From the NCBI GenBank assembly GCA_000697355.1, contig JNEN01001266.1, positions 62,001 to 126,000 of the forward strand: a stretch of 64,000 nucleotides of DNA. The letters are read 5' to 3'. The translations under genes and the position numbers were made by a program. This document shows positions 1 to 11,900 of this stretch, piece after piece. Under the pieces are notes generated by a model. The model was not told the origin of the DNA, ran no database searches, and saw only the letters and a list, made by a program, of their open reading frames with translations. Numbering within the stretch: position 1 is the stretch's first letter; each line of letters starts with the position of its first letter. This DNA is from Syncephalastrum monosporum B8922 (lineage: Eukaryota > Mucoromycota > Mucoromycetes > Mucorales > Syncephalastraceae).

Positions 1-1123
1 ATTATTTGACTGATTGACACACGCCCTTCCTTCTCGTATTCTTATTTTGCACTCGATCGATCAATTGCGGTCTCAACTATGTTTAGACAAGCTGCGCGCA
101 TTGACTGTTCATAATGTTAAACATATCAGCATCACGGATTATGAAGGGGAAGTTACGAGGGGAAAGGGGGACTGCGGGGGTACCGGAGAAGCGGGACCGT
201 GTACCCACCTTGTTCTCTTATGATATTTCCGTTGCTATCTTTTCTCCGGAGCCCCATTTAGAGTTCGAGACGCGAGTTGCACGCGGATAGGTGCGTTCTC
301 ATAGTGAGTGAGATGTGAATAATATATCCTCAGTGGAGTGCAAGCGCGAGGAATCATATATTTTGGCAACAGCAAGAACGAGACATTATACATCAGACAA
401 ATCAGATGGAGGCATGTGCTTTCTTTTTGGCATAGTGTACAGTATAGATGATCGCCGCTGCTCCGTACACTACAATTTAGCTTGCTTTTTTTATCCTCTT
501 CTAGCTCTCGTACTAACGTTGATCTCCATCACGCCCTAAACCCCTTCACTGATTGCGCGGGCCGTCCTTTACAAGTGACAGAATATGAACGGGGCAAAAA
601 ATGGAGTCACTAAGATGGAAATAAGAGAGAATAAGAACGAGCGCCACGAGATTGCATCCGAGATTTTTTTTTTTTTGATTTTGCTCGAGCCAAGACCCAG
701 CCCGTCCATGTCCGCATTGGGAAGTTGAATAATAGGAACGAGGGCGTGATGAAAATCCCTTGTGGAGAAGGGCAAAAGCGACTCAAATAATGAAACTCGA
801 AGGGGTTCGGGGGAACAGAGAAAGAAAAAGTTTTGGTGCGTGTGGTCTATAGAGTAAAATGAATAAGAGAGACAGAGGCGTAAAAAAAAGACAGGCACAA
901 TGAGCTATGCGCATGGAAATTGTTCATGGAAAGTCAACAATAGGTTCTCTAAATGTGTAACACTTGCTGATCCCTTGTCAAGCCAATGCACTGACTTTTT
1001 TTTTCCGTCGAGTATAAAACGAGGGCAAAGTATGACTGAACTCGTCTTTCTTCACTACTCACTCATCAAGCACACTTTTGCTTACCAAACCACTTCCTAC
1101 TCATTCATTCTATCCTTCGAATA
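1..1123. other. Left-edge spacer and promoter region of the homeobox gene
   Basis: I see no convincing coding region. The short open frames have no recognisable protein character. The stretch ends in the promoter of the downstream homeobox gene: a CCAAT-like sequence near 983, a pyrimidine run and a TATA box at 1013-1019. The window edge may cut another gene, but nothing shows it. Confidence 0.5.
1013..1019 (+). promoter_or_regulatory. TATA box of the homeobox gene
   Basis: TATAAAA lies about 105 bases before the first ATG of the homeobox gene, after a pyrimidine-rich run. Position and sequence fit a core promoter; the start of transcription is not known. Confidence 0.55.
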
Positions 1124-2338
1124 ATGATGGATCCTCACCGCTATATTCCACTTCCTTCTCTGCGCTCCATGTTCCCTTCTAACAAACCCTTACCAACTTC
1201 TGCTGAGCATACTTATCCTCGGCCTACGGTATGCCTCAAAAACCACTTAGTATCGATATTGTGTATGCTGACCATCCTGTTACAGGGCTCTTCTCGCACA
1301 TTCCAACCTGTGGTGCTTTTTCACGAACAGCAGCAGCAATCCTCCACTTACGCAGCGGGAACACTTGAACCTTGTGCGTCGCCGGTTCTCGAGTATCAGA
1401 AAGATAAGGTCCACAAAATGCTGGACACCAACAGCCGGCTATGGTCAGATATCTTCCAAGGCCACCGTCGTCGCCTCCCTCCTCTCCCAAGCGCCTTTCA
1501 GCCGAGTACGAGCATCAGCAGCGAAAGTAGCAATAGCGGTAGCAGTAGCAGTACAACGAGTAGCATGGCTCACACTGCCATGGAAGAAGATGACGCAGGC
1601 AGTATGCTCTATAACTCGTCCTCCTCCTCCTCCTCTTCACCGCAGCCCTACCACCGCAGCCCCTCTCTCCCACTGACACCGATCGCCCAACATCATAATC
1701 ACCATCACTCAGCCCAGACTCCGCAACAACAACACAGATCCATCCATCTTTTTGATAAGTGCGCCGATGTCACGACCTCACCATCAGCAGGGCCCGCCAC
1801 ACTGCAAGACTTTGCCCGCCAAGAACCGTCGCGTGAGCTGATGATGATGTCGACCGCCTGCGCTAGCGAATCCCTTTTGGAGGACAGCAAGCGTAAGCGC
1901 CGTGGCAACCTGCCCAAGCCTGTCACAGCCATCTTGAAGCGCTGGCTCGTGGAGCATTGCGCCAACCCTTACCCGACCGAAGAAGAGAAGAACTGGCTCC
2001 AACAAGAGACCGGACTAACGCTGAACCAGATTAGCAACTGGTTCATCAATGCCCGCCGACGTATCTTGCCCTTGATCCTCGTCAAACTCTCTTCCACGAG
2101 CGACCACCCTATCGAGCACCACCGCAAACGCCGCGGCAAGCCCCCATCCAACAGTCCGGCTGCCATCCAGCGACGTGCTCGCCAGCAGCAACAACAACAG
2201 CAGCTTTCGGCACGTCGTCAACAGCAGCAATTGGAGCTCGAGTCTCTCAGACAGCGCCGTACCTCCAAGCGTACTTTTTCATCCACGTCTGCCTCACATG
2301 CGGTCGACATGCCCCGCAAGAAGTACGCATGCAAATAG
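1124..2338 (+). CDS. TALE-class homeodomain transcription factor (Homeobox KN)
   Basis: A nuclear DNA-binding regulator. The mature protein is about 385 residues after removal of a 57-nt intron at 1229-1285 (GTATGC donor, TACAG acceptor), which is in frame and so invisible to an ORF finder. The homeodomain lies at about residues 240-305: it starts with a basic KRKRRG stretch, has the three-residue PYP loop extension between helices 1 and 2 that defines the TALE class, and has the recognition helix WFINARRR. The rest is low complexity: polyS and HH-rich stretches before the domain, polyQ and basic runs after it. Two ATGs lie in tandem (1124 and 1127), so the exact first Met is open. Fungal relatives include Cup9/Tos8-type and mating-locus HD1-type proteins, but this gene has no partner HD gene beside it, so no mating role is implied. 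Family call sure; targets unknown. Confidence 0.9.
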   Translation: MMDPHRYIPLPSLRSMFPSNKPLPTSAEHTYPRPTVCLKNHLVSILCMLTILLQGSSRTFQPVVLFHEQQQQSSTYAAGTLEPCASPVLEYQKDKVHKMLDTNSRLWSDIFQGHRRRLPPLPSAFQPSTSISSESSNSGSSSSTTSSMAHTAMEEDDAGSMLYNSSSSSSSSPQPYHRSPSLPLTPIAQHHNHHHSAQTPQQQHRSIHLFDKCADVTTSPSAGPATLQDFARQEPSRELMMMSTACASESLLEDSKRKRRGNLPKPVTAILKRWLVEHCANPYPTEEEKNWLQQETGLTLNQISNWFINARRRILPLILVKLSSTSDHPIEHHRKRRGKPPSNSPAAIQRRARQQQQQQQLSARRQQQQLELESLRQRRTSKRTFSSTSASHAVDMPRKKYACK

Positions 2339-3999
2339 TTTTTTATTTTTATTTTTTCCATTTCCTGTCATATCTTTCTCTGTGGTGTAGTGTATAGCAG
2401 CCCCAAGTCGGTGTTGTATTCCATATCTTTCACTTTTCGCTTTTTTTTTTTTTTAACTTTTCTGTATCTTACCCATTCTTCATCCTGGTGAACAAGCTCG
2501 CGTGTGTTGTATATATGTTAACAAAGTTTTCGTTCTTATTCGATGGAACTCTTCATCTCTTCTATCTCTGCTTCTCACTGTGTGGGTGTATCTCGTCTGC
2601 CTTTTTCAATCTCCACTAAAGCAGTCTCTTTGTGCTGCGTATATATGTACGAGAAAGTGATGATCGACGATCTTACTCCTGGTTTAGAAGCCCCTTCTCA
2701 TTGGGTTGAAACATCTGTCAGCCGACCTTGATCTTTCCTTATTTTGTCATTCGTTCGGGGTATCTAGGGTGGACATAAAAATAAAATAAATAAAAGTACG
2801 CAGTAATTGTCCCCGAAATGGGGTGGGGTGATAGAGTCAACAAACGCAAAGATACATAATCAGCAGCATCAATAACATCATCATCAGCAGGAGCACATTC
2901 ATAGAGCGAGGCAAAGAAAAGTGGAACGCACAGGCAGATCCTTTATGAGGGATAACTCCTGGCCGGAATCGCGACGAAACGACGCACCTACTTGTCTTCT
3001 TTAGCGCCCCTTCACTCGGGTGAACAAGTTCCATTGTTTGTACACATGCAGCAGACAGAAGTAGCTGGTAGCTTTAGCACACGTACCCACGCGATAGCAT
3101 ATATCAGGCAATGTGCCATGTGCATGGTCAAGTGTGCATTTCTTATAACTTTCCACAAAATAAGCATGGAACCAAAATGAAACTCGCGGTACTGGTGCTG
3201 CCCCCGTTTTTTTTTCTTCACCCTAGAAAGATGGCTCTTTGTGCAAGTCTTCCCAGACCGAAAAAAAAAGAGACAGAGAGAGAGCACGATCTAAACAGTG
3301 GATGTACGCCGATCAGGTTATGCTGCGTGTCTTGCGAGGTTTATTTTCCCCGATCTTTTCCGTTTTATTATCCCGTCGTCCATGACAAAGTGCAAAGAGT
3401 TGAGAAACGAGAATACAAGAAGATTATACCTAACCAGCAGTGGTATTACTGCTAATGCTCTTTATCTCGCCCATCCTCGTTAAGATATGCACACTTCTTT
3501 GCGCACATGAGCAGTCACTGATTGAAGAAAGAGGGAGGTAATGGAAAACGCGGCAAATGAATAAATGCCGCCCTACGTTCCGCTAAACTCTAAATCAACG
3601 ACTCGCCACATACACGCATTAATCATCGCTTAAACTGCTGCTTTTTTCTTGGTCTGTGCCCAAACGCCCAAAACATACTATTTGGCGGGGTGGGAAGGAA
3701 ACGTGGTGCGTGTGGGACTATGTAGTTTCCATATTGGCATATTATCGATCGCTCGGGCCGCACCATGTGTGTATTTCAGTCCCAAGCTAAATGCAACTTG
3801 GATTTCGCTGGATACCACTTGAGTGGATGGGAGAGTCAGAACAGGTTTGTCCGTAGGTATACAAGCTTCTCATTTATTCAAATTTTTTTTTCACAAACTA
3901 TCATCACGCCCTTTTTTTTTTGGTTTTTCTCTTTTCACTCTCTATCCTTTTTTCTTTTGCGTTTTCGCCCTTCACTTTTATTTTTCTGTGTGTACGCAC
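2339..3999. other. Intergenic spacer
   Basis: AT-rich DNA with pyrimidine runs and several short open frames that lack protein-like composition. The right end (about 3880-3999) is a T-rich tract just before the next ATG, typical of a promoter or leader. I see no RNA gene or repeat here. Confidence 0.5.
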
Positions 4000-4791
4000 A
4001 TGGCACTTGCCACGACCAGCCCAAAGGACCCTTTTGTACCGAGACGTAGCGGACGCATAGCACTTGTCAAAAGACACCCCTTTAATAGCAATAACACTAA
4101 TAGTAATAACGGGTTGTGCAGCGGCGGTGCTCCCGGATGCTTTTACGATCAATCTACTCGACGTAAACGAGCCAGCAAGTCTGTCCATTTCAGCCAGGAT
4201 ATCGAGCAAGTGCGTCTATTCTCACAATTGGACACACCCGTCGAAGTCAAGGCGGCCCCAGCCAGCCGCCTCGAGTTCCCAAATTGGGTGCCCACGATTT
4301 CATCACCACTCTCACCGCCGTCGTCACCTACCCGTCGTCATCATAGCCAAAAACAAGATGCTCCTGTCTACCTCGAAAACATGGAGCTGAGAAGCGTCGC
4401 GGGTGGCTTTTTGCTGCATGGCACCTGTCACGTCGCCAATCTTGCTTTCGAAAAGCACGTCCTAGTGCGATATACGACGGATGACTGGCAGACTTCGCAC
4501 GACGTCGAGGCGCGTTTCCAAGCCTCGTTTCATGTCGGTGCATGGGATCGATTTGTATTTGACCTAGAGCTCGTCGGGCCGACCTATCAAGAACAAAAGC
4601 AATTTTACGCACTGCAGCTGGCGATACGCTATGCTGTCAATAATTGTCAATTTTGGGACAACAATGACGGCAAGAACTATTGTGTCGCGGTCATTTTGAA
4701 CACGGACAGCCAGCAGAGTCCCCCATCTTCTCCTACCTATTGGTCTCTCTCTTCTTACTTCTGGCAGCATGTTGGCAAAAGTCTTCAGTAG
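4000..4791 (+). CDS. CBM21 glycogen-targeting regulatory subunit of protein phosphatase 1
   Basis: A 263-residue intronless protein. I start it at the ATG at 4000, because the frame upstream is a T-rich leader translating to Phe/Leu runs. Residues about 55-70 carry KSVHF followed by an EQVRLF stretch, the usual layout of PP1-binding RVxF-type motifs in PPP1R3/Gac1-type proteins. The C-terminal half (about 120-225) is a CBM21 domain: VRYTTDDW, then FHVGAWDRFVFDLEL, then a region ending in NNxQFWDNNDGKNYCV, with the WDNN(D/N)xxNY signature of the glycogen site. By family knowledge such proteins dock type 1 phosphatase on glycogen to activate glycogen synthase. It is shorter than yeast Gac1, as is common for minimal members. 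Which paralogue it is cannot be said. Confidence 0.88.
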   Translation: MALATTSPKDPFVPRRSGRIALVKRHPFNSNNTNSNNGLCSGGAPGCFYDQSTRRKRASKSVHFSQDIEQVRLFSQLDTPVEVKAAPASRLEFPNWVPTISSPLSPPSSPTRRHHSQKQDAPVYLENMELRSVAGGFLLHGTCHVANLAFEKHVLVRYTTDDWQTSHDVEARFQASFHVGAWDRFVFDLELVGPTYQEQKQFYALQLAIRYAVNNCQFWDNNDGKNYCVAVILNTDSQQSPPSSPTYWSLSSYFWQHVGKSLQ

Positions 4792-5002
4792 CGTTTAGTT
4801 TTTCATCTTCGTTTTTTCACCTTTTTAGTTTTAGTTTTCGTTTTCGTTTTTGGAGTTTTTCGTCCCCTCAATCAAAAGAAGACGAAGGAAAAAAAAATAT
4901 CAGACTCATTTATTCCCTTTTGTGGTCGATTTGGTCTGGGTTTTTTCAGCATTCAATTTTGTGTATCTCTTCCTTCTTTTTTTTCTACAGAGACACAAAA
5001 CC

Positions 5003-6480
5003 ATGGGTAAAAAGAAATCGAAATCACAAAAGCTCCAGCGACCGTGGTGCTGGTACTGTGAAAAAGATTTTGAAGATGACAAGGTTCTAGTCACCCACCA
5101 GCGGGTAAGTGCAAACTTTGCTGTTGAACGCAATGGGAAATAAAATTGAGGCATTAACGTGCATCTACTAGGCTAAGCATTTTAAATGTGAAGTGTGTAG
5201 CAAGCGACTGAGTAAGTTGCCACACCCTGTCTGTCTTTCTGGTTAATAACCTGCTTCCTTCCACTTGTTTTTTCCTTTGTATATGACAGCAACGGCAGGT
5301 GGTATGGCAGTCCATGCGCAGCAGGTGCACAAGGTGGAGATCACTGCGTAAGTTGAGAACATGATTCTATTTTTTCTTACATTCACCTGTCATTTGTGCA
5401 ATCAGTGTTCCGAATGCGCTTCCTGGACGTGAAACGTTAGACGTTGAAATCTTTGGTATGGAAGGCATCCCACCTGAAGATATTGAAGCACACAATATGA
5501 GAGTTTCGGGCGGAAGCGCGCCCAAAAAGCAGAGAACGGACGGTGGCTATGGCGGCTACAACGAGTTGACACCTGAGCAGATCCAACAGCAAATCGCAAT
5601 GCACAAGGCAGGGCACAGCACCCCATCTTCGGCGGACGGCTCGCCTGCTGCGGGTGTCCCAGCCGCGCCCCTCCAGCAGAGCCCGTCTATATCTGCGCCT
5701 CCCACGTCCTACAATCCTTATTACCCACAGGCACCACCACCGCCCCAACCCGCCCCTTACGGCCAATACAATTACTACCAGCCTTACCCGCCACCACCAC
5801 CACAGCCTTTCACGTTCCAACCGCCGCCAGGGTAAATTAAATAGACAGATGATTGTGCTTCGACGCTCATTTAACTCAACCGCACCCTTATAATAGCGCA
5901 CCCGCTTATCCCGGATGGAACGCAAGTCAGCCTTATGGGCAGCCGTATGCAGCAGCGCCCTATCCGCCCCCTCCTAATCCTCAGTTAGCGAACCCCGCCC
6001 AGGCCTCTCCAGTGCCGCCTCCGCCCGCACCCGCCGCCGCACAGCAGCCGCCGACACAGGTTGGTCCAGGTAGTTATCATGGTGCAACTCAACCCGCTGC
6101 CGCTGCTGGTGCCGCTGCCGCTGCTGGTGCTGCTGGTGGCTATGATTATAGCGCTTCCCAGCCTCATCCACAGCAGCAGCAGCCGCCGCCAGGACCGGCG
6201 GTCTCGGAAGATCCGACGAAGCAAGCCCAGGGAGCATCGGCGCCTGGCGCTGGCGCTCCGACAGAAGGCGGTAAGAAAAAGGCTTCGAACTTTACGCTTC
6301 TCTACAATGACAACGAAGTATCTCCGGTAAGTGATCTCATTCCCTCCCCCTCCCCCCCCCTTTTGTTTCCCTTTACGATGTGTTAGGATGCCTTTGTTCC
6401 GTTTTGCTTATTATATACAACCCACACAACAGGAGGAGGTCCGTGCCCAGCTGGACAAATACAGACTTATCGTGGTATAA
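5003..6480 (+). CDS. ZNF207/BuGZ-like C2H2 zinc-finger protein
   Basis: Six exons: 5003-5104, 5172-5211, 5290-5347, 5406-5831, 5897-6326, 6433-6480. All junctions are GT-AG and in phase. The start MGKKKSKSQK leads directly into two C2H2-type fingers: CWYCEKDF with a HQRAKHF end, then CEVCSKRL with a HAQQVH end. These are followed by the family block PNALPGRETLDVEIFGMEGI, which is diagnostic for ZNF207/BuGZ. The centre is long and rich in Pro, Gln, Ala, Tyr and Gly. The extreme C-terminus (NDNEVSPEEVRAQLDKYR), split by the last intron, resembles the GLEBS motif that binds Bub3. In animals BuGZ stabilises Bub3, promotes spindle-matrix coacervation and interacts with spliceosome parts; whether this fungus uses it for both is inference. 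Family assignment is firm. Confidence 0.9.
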
Positions 6481-7175
6481 ACGTCAGGACGAGCACACTC
6501 ACGCTACTTGCTTGTTTATTACCCAACCCATTGTTGTCACCTCTCCATTATGACGGTTTGTAATGAGAGCCGGTAAGACAAATAAAGCTGAATGCTCATG
6601 ATGCATAATTTGCAAGTGTCTTGTTTTCATATATTGAACGTCCGGTACGTCACATTTTTGCTCCAATAAAAAGCCTGTATCCATTTGGGATCACAAAGAA
6701 GTTGGAACGGAGATCTTTTTTGATAGCCATTGGTGTATGTTGCTATGTCGGCTGACTTGCAGTGATTTTTTTTTCTCTAAATGAAAAAGCGTCCATAGCG
6801 TCGCTTTATTAAGCCTAGTGCTGCGTGTGTGCAGAAGGATGGTGGCACGATCAGCAGATTGCAGCTTATCATTTGTGCTCCTGGTCCATTACCAGGACCG
6901 ACTGCCCATCTTTTTTTTTTTTTTTCCACCTCCAAGCCCATTGGCCTCGTTTACTTGTTCCTGAAGTCAGAAACACCGCCAGCCGACGATATATAAAAGT
7001 GTCGGGCCGTCACTTTTGCAAGGTTTTTTTCCTCTTCTTTTAGTGCTTTTGGGTACTGTAAAAAGCCCAGACAGGCCTTGCTTTGTTTGCCCCTACGGCC
7101 CTATAACGCTTCCTTTCTCCCTCTCGCTCTCTTTCTCTCTCGTTTTGTCTGCCCTGCCATTGTCATAAAGTAAAA
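6481..7175. other. Intergenic spacer with promoter
   Basis: About 700 bases with no supported gene. It includes the 3' region of the zinc-finger gene (AATAAA-like signals near 6580 and 6664) and, at the right, a TATA box and pyrimidine-rich leader for the HAD-family gene. Confidence 0.55.
6990..6998 (+). promoter_or_regulatory. TATA box of the HAD-family gene
   Basis: TATATAAAA sits about 180 bases before the ATG at 7176 and is followed by a long pyrimidine tract. It is the best core-promoter candidate in this spacer. Confidence 0.45.
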
Positions 7176-8333
7176 ATGCCCATGATCATACGAAAGGATA
7201 CACCGAGAAAGACAGTGGCAGTCGATCTGGATCAGACACTGGCCCATACGCTGGAGGCCCTGGTTGCGTGGCACAATCAAGTGTATCACACGCAGTTTAC
7301 GCCGGCCGACTTTGACACCTACGACTACAGTCGAGTCTGGGGTGGCTCCCGTGAGGAGGCATGCTTCAAGATGCGTGAATTCTACGAATCGGAGCATTTC
7401 GACCACATCGAGCCCATTCGGGATTATGCCCTCGAGGCACTCAAAGCACTCAAGAAGCGCAAATTCGTGCTGATCATTATCACTTCTCGCCAGCAGTTTA
7501 TTGCCGAGGCAACCAAGAAGTTTGTCGACAAGCATTATCCTGGTATGTAGTGCAAAACAAACAGGGATATTATATAATATGTATATGTGCTATTGTATAT
7601 ATTCTTATGCATAGCACCACCCTATTACGTATGACGAGTCGTACTTATCCACGTCCTCTTATCTGTTTAAATAGGCATTTTCGAGAGTATCTATTTCTGC
7701 AACCTCGATTTGTCCGATACGGAACAGCTTGAATACGTGTCTAAACCCAAGTCAGCCATCTGCCAGGAAATCGGCGTGGATGTGCTCATTGACGATGGAT
7801 TGGACCACGCACTGGATTGCGCAGCACTGGGCATCGACGTGCTCTTGTACGACCGCAAGGGACAGTATGGCTGGAACCATATCAAACCAAGCATGCACAA
7901 GAGAACCATGACGGCCATGTCCCGCCAGCTGTACCACCACTCCTCGATCACGACCCTGCCTGCCAACGTTACTCGTGTCTCGTCGTGGAAAGATATCATG
8001 GCTCGGTTCCCCAAGCCGAGCAGTCCACTTCGGTATTGCTATTATCCGGAGGATCTCCACCCCTCCGAGGACGACCAGGATGAAGAAGATGAAGAAGACG
8101 AAGGAGACGAAGAGGCGTCTGAACAAGATGAAGACGACGAAGGGGCCTATTACCCGCATTACCAACATCATGCACAGAACCGGTTTGAGACGATTGAGGT
8201 GGATGTCATATCCGAGGACGAGGACGAAGACGAGGAAGGCGACGGAGAATACAGCTACGGACACCGACACATGGCTCGCAACAGTAAACACAGATACGAA
8301 GACGATGACGAGGATGAAGACATGTGGGCGTAG
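7176..8333 (+). CDS. HAD-superfamily 5'(3')-nucleotidase-like protein with acidic tail
   Basis: Two exons, 7176-7542 and 7675-8333, giving 341 residues. The catalytic HAD motif I, DLDQT, is at residues 17-21 (nucleophile Asp17, acid/base Asp19). A Thr/Ser motif II is seen in IITSRQ, a Lys before KSAICQE fits motif III, and LIDDG is the motif IV acidic pair. The arrangement and cap resemble the deoxyribonucleotidase (NT5C) group of small HAD phosphatases, which dephosphorylate nucleoside monophosphates; the substrate here is a guess. The last ~100 residues are unusual: several D/E runs separated by a Tyr/His-rich spacer, all encoded by GAC/GAG/GAA repeats. Such a tail could bind basic proteins or act as a solubility tag. 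All catalytic residues I can check are intact. Confidence 0.8.
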
Positions 8334-8918
8334 CCGCAGTGAAAGGGGACGAGGGGAAGGAGAAGAGGTCCCGCACCATTTTCTTTGCATATTTTTCTAA
8401 TCATTTTTCGCATACCCATTTGTAAGAAATAAAACAAGAGCATCACCATATCATTTCATTTGTCAAAGTGATACGCGATTTCCTTGCTTGTCGTTGTGTG
8501 TCAGCCGTCAAAAAAGCCAAAACGAAAAAAGACTGAGAAAACAAGCGAGCGTCCGTGACACTTTGGCGCGTACCCATTTTTGTGTGGCGTGTGCGACCTG
8601 TAAAGTATGGAGAGAGGGTTGTTTTTTTCCAGTCTAGGATGTATTATAAAAGTAAACACTCATTCATTGCGGAGGAGGGTCCGTGAACGGTTCTTTGATT
8701 ACTCCTGTCCTCTTTGAGAGCAAAGCACGACTCAGTGCAGGTGCAGCAGCAGCAGCAGCAGCAGCTAAAAAAAAAAAAAAAAGAGAGGAAAAGGTTATCA
8801 CCCCCCAATTGACCCCCTGACCGTGTCACGTTTTCTGGGCCGCCTTTTCTAGCCTGTGCACCACATTTATTTTTCTTGTTTCTTCTTTTCTTCTTCACTC
8901 TTTCCTTCATTCCTCATC
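8334..8918. other. Intergenic spacer
   Basis: No gene is supported. It holds the 3' flank of the HAD-family gene (AATAAAA near 8428), a GCA triplet run at about 8744-8764 followed by an A run, and a T/C-rich leader before the kinase gene. Confidence 0.5.
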
Positions 8919-11900
8919 ATGGCCGTGGTCGCTCCTGCCGTGGACGCTCGCGGAGACCGTGAACCGCCTGTTCCGACACCTTCTGCTGCCACCGCCCCTC
9001 ACCTTCAAACTCCGAACACGGCCGCCTTTTATGACGACTTGGCTTACACCACAAACAACAGCGACAGCATCAACAACAACAACAACAACAATACGCCCGC
9101 CCGCTCCTACTCGGTCAATGCCGTACCCACAGACCACCACTATCAGCAGCATTATCATTACCAACAGCAGCAGCAGCAGCAACGGTCTGTACAGAGAAAT
9201 ACGCATTTATCACACGATGAAGATCAGCAAGACCCGCCTGTGCCCTGGTGGCAGTGCTACTACCAGCTCTACCACTACTTCCCTCCGGCAGGTCGCAAAC
9301 CGACCGTTTTTGGGCCATACTTGCTCCTCCATACCCTGGGCGAGGGGGAGTTTGGCAAGGTCAAACTCGGTGTCCACGTTGAATCCAGCCAAGAGGCAAG
9401 TGCAAGTCAGAGAGAGAGAGAAAAAAAAAAGACGACGGCAATCCAAAAAGCGCAGAAGGGGGGAAAGCTGTCTGTGGGGTGAGAAGAGGGGGTCTGGGGC
9501 TGGGGGCGATGAGAGCGCAAAATACAAAGAGAGAGAGAGAGAGAGCGAGGAAGAGCGAGAGAGAGAGATGGGGAGGTGGAGGTGGAGAAGAACAGGAGGA
9601 GCGGAGGCTCAGGATGAGGGGAAACAACCGAGAGAGAGCGATGCTTACATTGGCTTGGTGGGGATGTACTCTGAAGAAAGAAAGAAAGAAAAATGGCCTT
9701 ACATGCGTGCTTGCTTGTACATCATGTACAAAGGCATATATGCACCATGTCTCTTTGTCAATACGACTAACCCCGAAAGTGGTGAACCATGATAGGTTGC
9801 CATTAAGCTCATTAAAAAGGACCACATTGATTCGTCGAGTCGAATGTGCAAAGTGGAGCGCGAGATCTCTGTCCTGAGGGTAAGAGAAAGGAGAGATATA
9901 AAAAAAAACAGATGCCGAGGGGATGCGCTTGTTTGGCTCAAATGATATGGTTTAAAATCAGACGGTTTGCCACCCCTACATCGTCAAGCTCTATGACGTG
10001 ATCGAGACAGAAAAGTATATTGGCATTATTCTACAATGCGCATCAGGCAAGTGTGAACGAAGGGGAGCCTAGAAAAAAGGTAGCATACAGCCAAGTAGGA
10101 CTAACATCATTTCCTATGCGTGCTATCCATGTGTGTATATGTGTGTATCTGTATCTGTGTGCGTATATTATCATGTATGCAGGCGGCGAACTCTTCGAAG
10201 ACATCTTAGCGCATCGGTACCTCAAAGAACGCGACGCATGCCGATTGTTTGCGCAGCTGATAAGTGGTGTGCATTACATGCACCAGAAACATATTGTTCA
10301 CCGCGATCTTAAACTGGCAAGGAGCATCATCGGGAAAGAAGGAGAAAAAGGGCTGGACGACTTACAGGCGCTATTTTTATGCTTAATAGGAGAACCTCTT
10401 GCTCGACCGCGACCGCAACATTATTATAACCGACTTTGGCTTTGCGAACCAATTTTCTTCGGCCAAGGATGACTTGATGGCTACGTCGTGCGGATCACCC
10501 TGTTACGCTGCGCCGGAGCTCGTCGTCAGCGAAGGCATGTACGTGGGCTCCGCCGTCGATATCTGGTCGTGCGGCGTCATTCTGTATGCGATGCTGTGCG
10601 GCTACCTGCCGTTCGACGATGACCCGGCCAATCCCGACGGCGACAATATCAATCTCTTGTACAAATACATCCTCAACACCTCCCTTGCCTTTCCCGACTA
10701 CGTCAGCGATGCCGCACGCGATCTACTGCAGAAAATGTTGGTACCGGACCCGACCAAACGTTGCACGATGCAGACCGTCATGAGCCACCCGTGGCTCGAC
10801 CCTCACCGGGCGCTGTTCAGCAAATCCATTGCCGAGCTCGAAGCAGAAGGCATGCAGAGCGCAGACCTTCCTGTGCATCAGCAGCAACACAAAAAGGACA
10901 GCGAGCAGCAAAAGAGCAGCAAAGTGCCCCACCCTCCCTCGGCGCGAGTTTCCGAAGACGCGCGTGGCACGCAGGACGATCAGGTCGTACCTGAACTGAA
11001 ACAGGATCGGATGGAGGTGGACAAGGACGAGGACGTCGACCTACGTGTGCCGTCTCACAACGGCAGCGACAGCTCAATGAAGAGCACGAGTCACTCAAGC
11101 CAAAGCGACAGTCCACGGGAAAGCTCCACCGAGTGCAGCATGAAGGGCACCATGGCAGCCGCGGCTGATCCGTCTGCCGTGCCCGACGTGTCATCCTTTG
11201 AGCTGCCGATGTCCATGCATACCGACACTTCGGAATCCAATGCCGACAAGGCGACCCTGTCGGATCAACCCCGCGCCAATCCCGACAGAAAAGACACCCT
11301 CAAGCACAATTCGCCCGAACCACAACCAGGCAAACCTGACCCTCACCCGCCTTCCATTTTGCAGGCCAAGTTTCTTTCCAGCATCCAGCGAACACCACCG
11401 CAACCACAGCATTCGCCTTCTCCGCAAAGACATACTTCTGAGAGCCAGCACCACCATGCCCCTTATTCTGTGCCCCAGCCGCGCGACAACCTGATGAGTA
11501 TGAGTACGCCCCAGATTCCCACGCCGACCGCCACGACCAACCCCACTCCACAAACACGGCGTCAGCGTTCGCCCTCGTCTGCCTTGCCGCCACCTCAGCC
11601 TATTGTTCCGCAGCAACAACAGCAGCAGCAACGAGGCACACGACGCAAGGCACTCAGCTTACTTGTTAACTCGGTTGCCGATCATTTGGAGCCCAACCCT
11701 TCCAAGAAAACCATGTCCTTCTCTCGCAAGGGCACCCGTGAGCGTGCCCAAAGCGCTTCACACCATACCTCAACGCCTCATCATCATCGCTACAGCGGAT
11801 TTAAGCGTGTTGTCACCGGCAAGGACCGCGATACACCTCGCACGTCGCTCCACATCATGCCCTCCGTGTCCGAGCGTACCATGGCGGACAAGAGCAGTAG

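Noticed and set aside
5437..5925. 162-codon minus-strand open frame
   Set aside because: Antisense of the Pro/Gln-rich part of the ZNF207-like gene; no promoter or conserved motif.
7752..8390. 212-codon minus-strand open frame
   Set aside because: Shadow of the acidic tail of the HAD-family gene; polyVal/Phe from reversed GAC/GAA codons.
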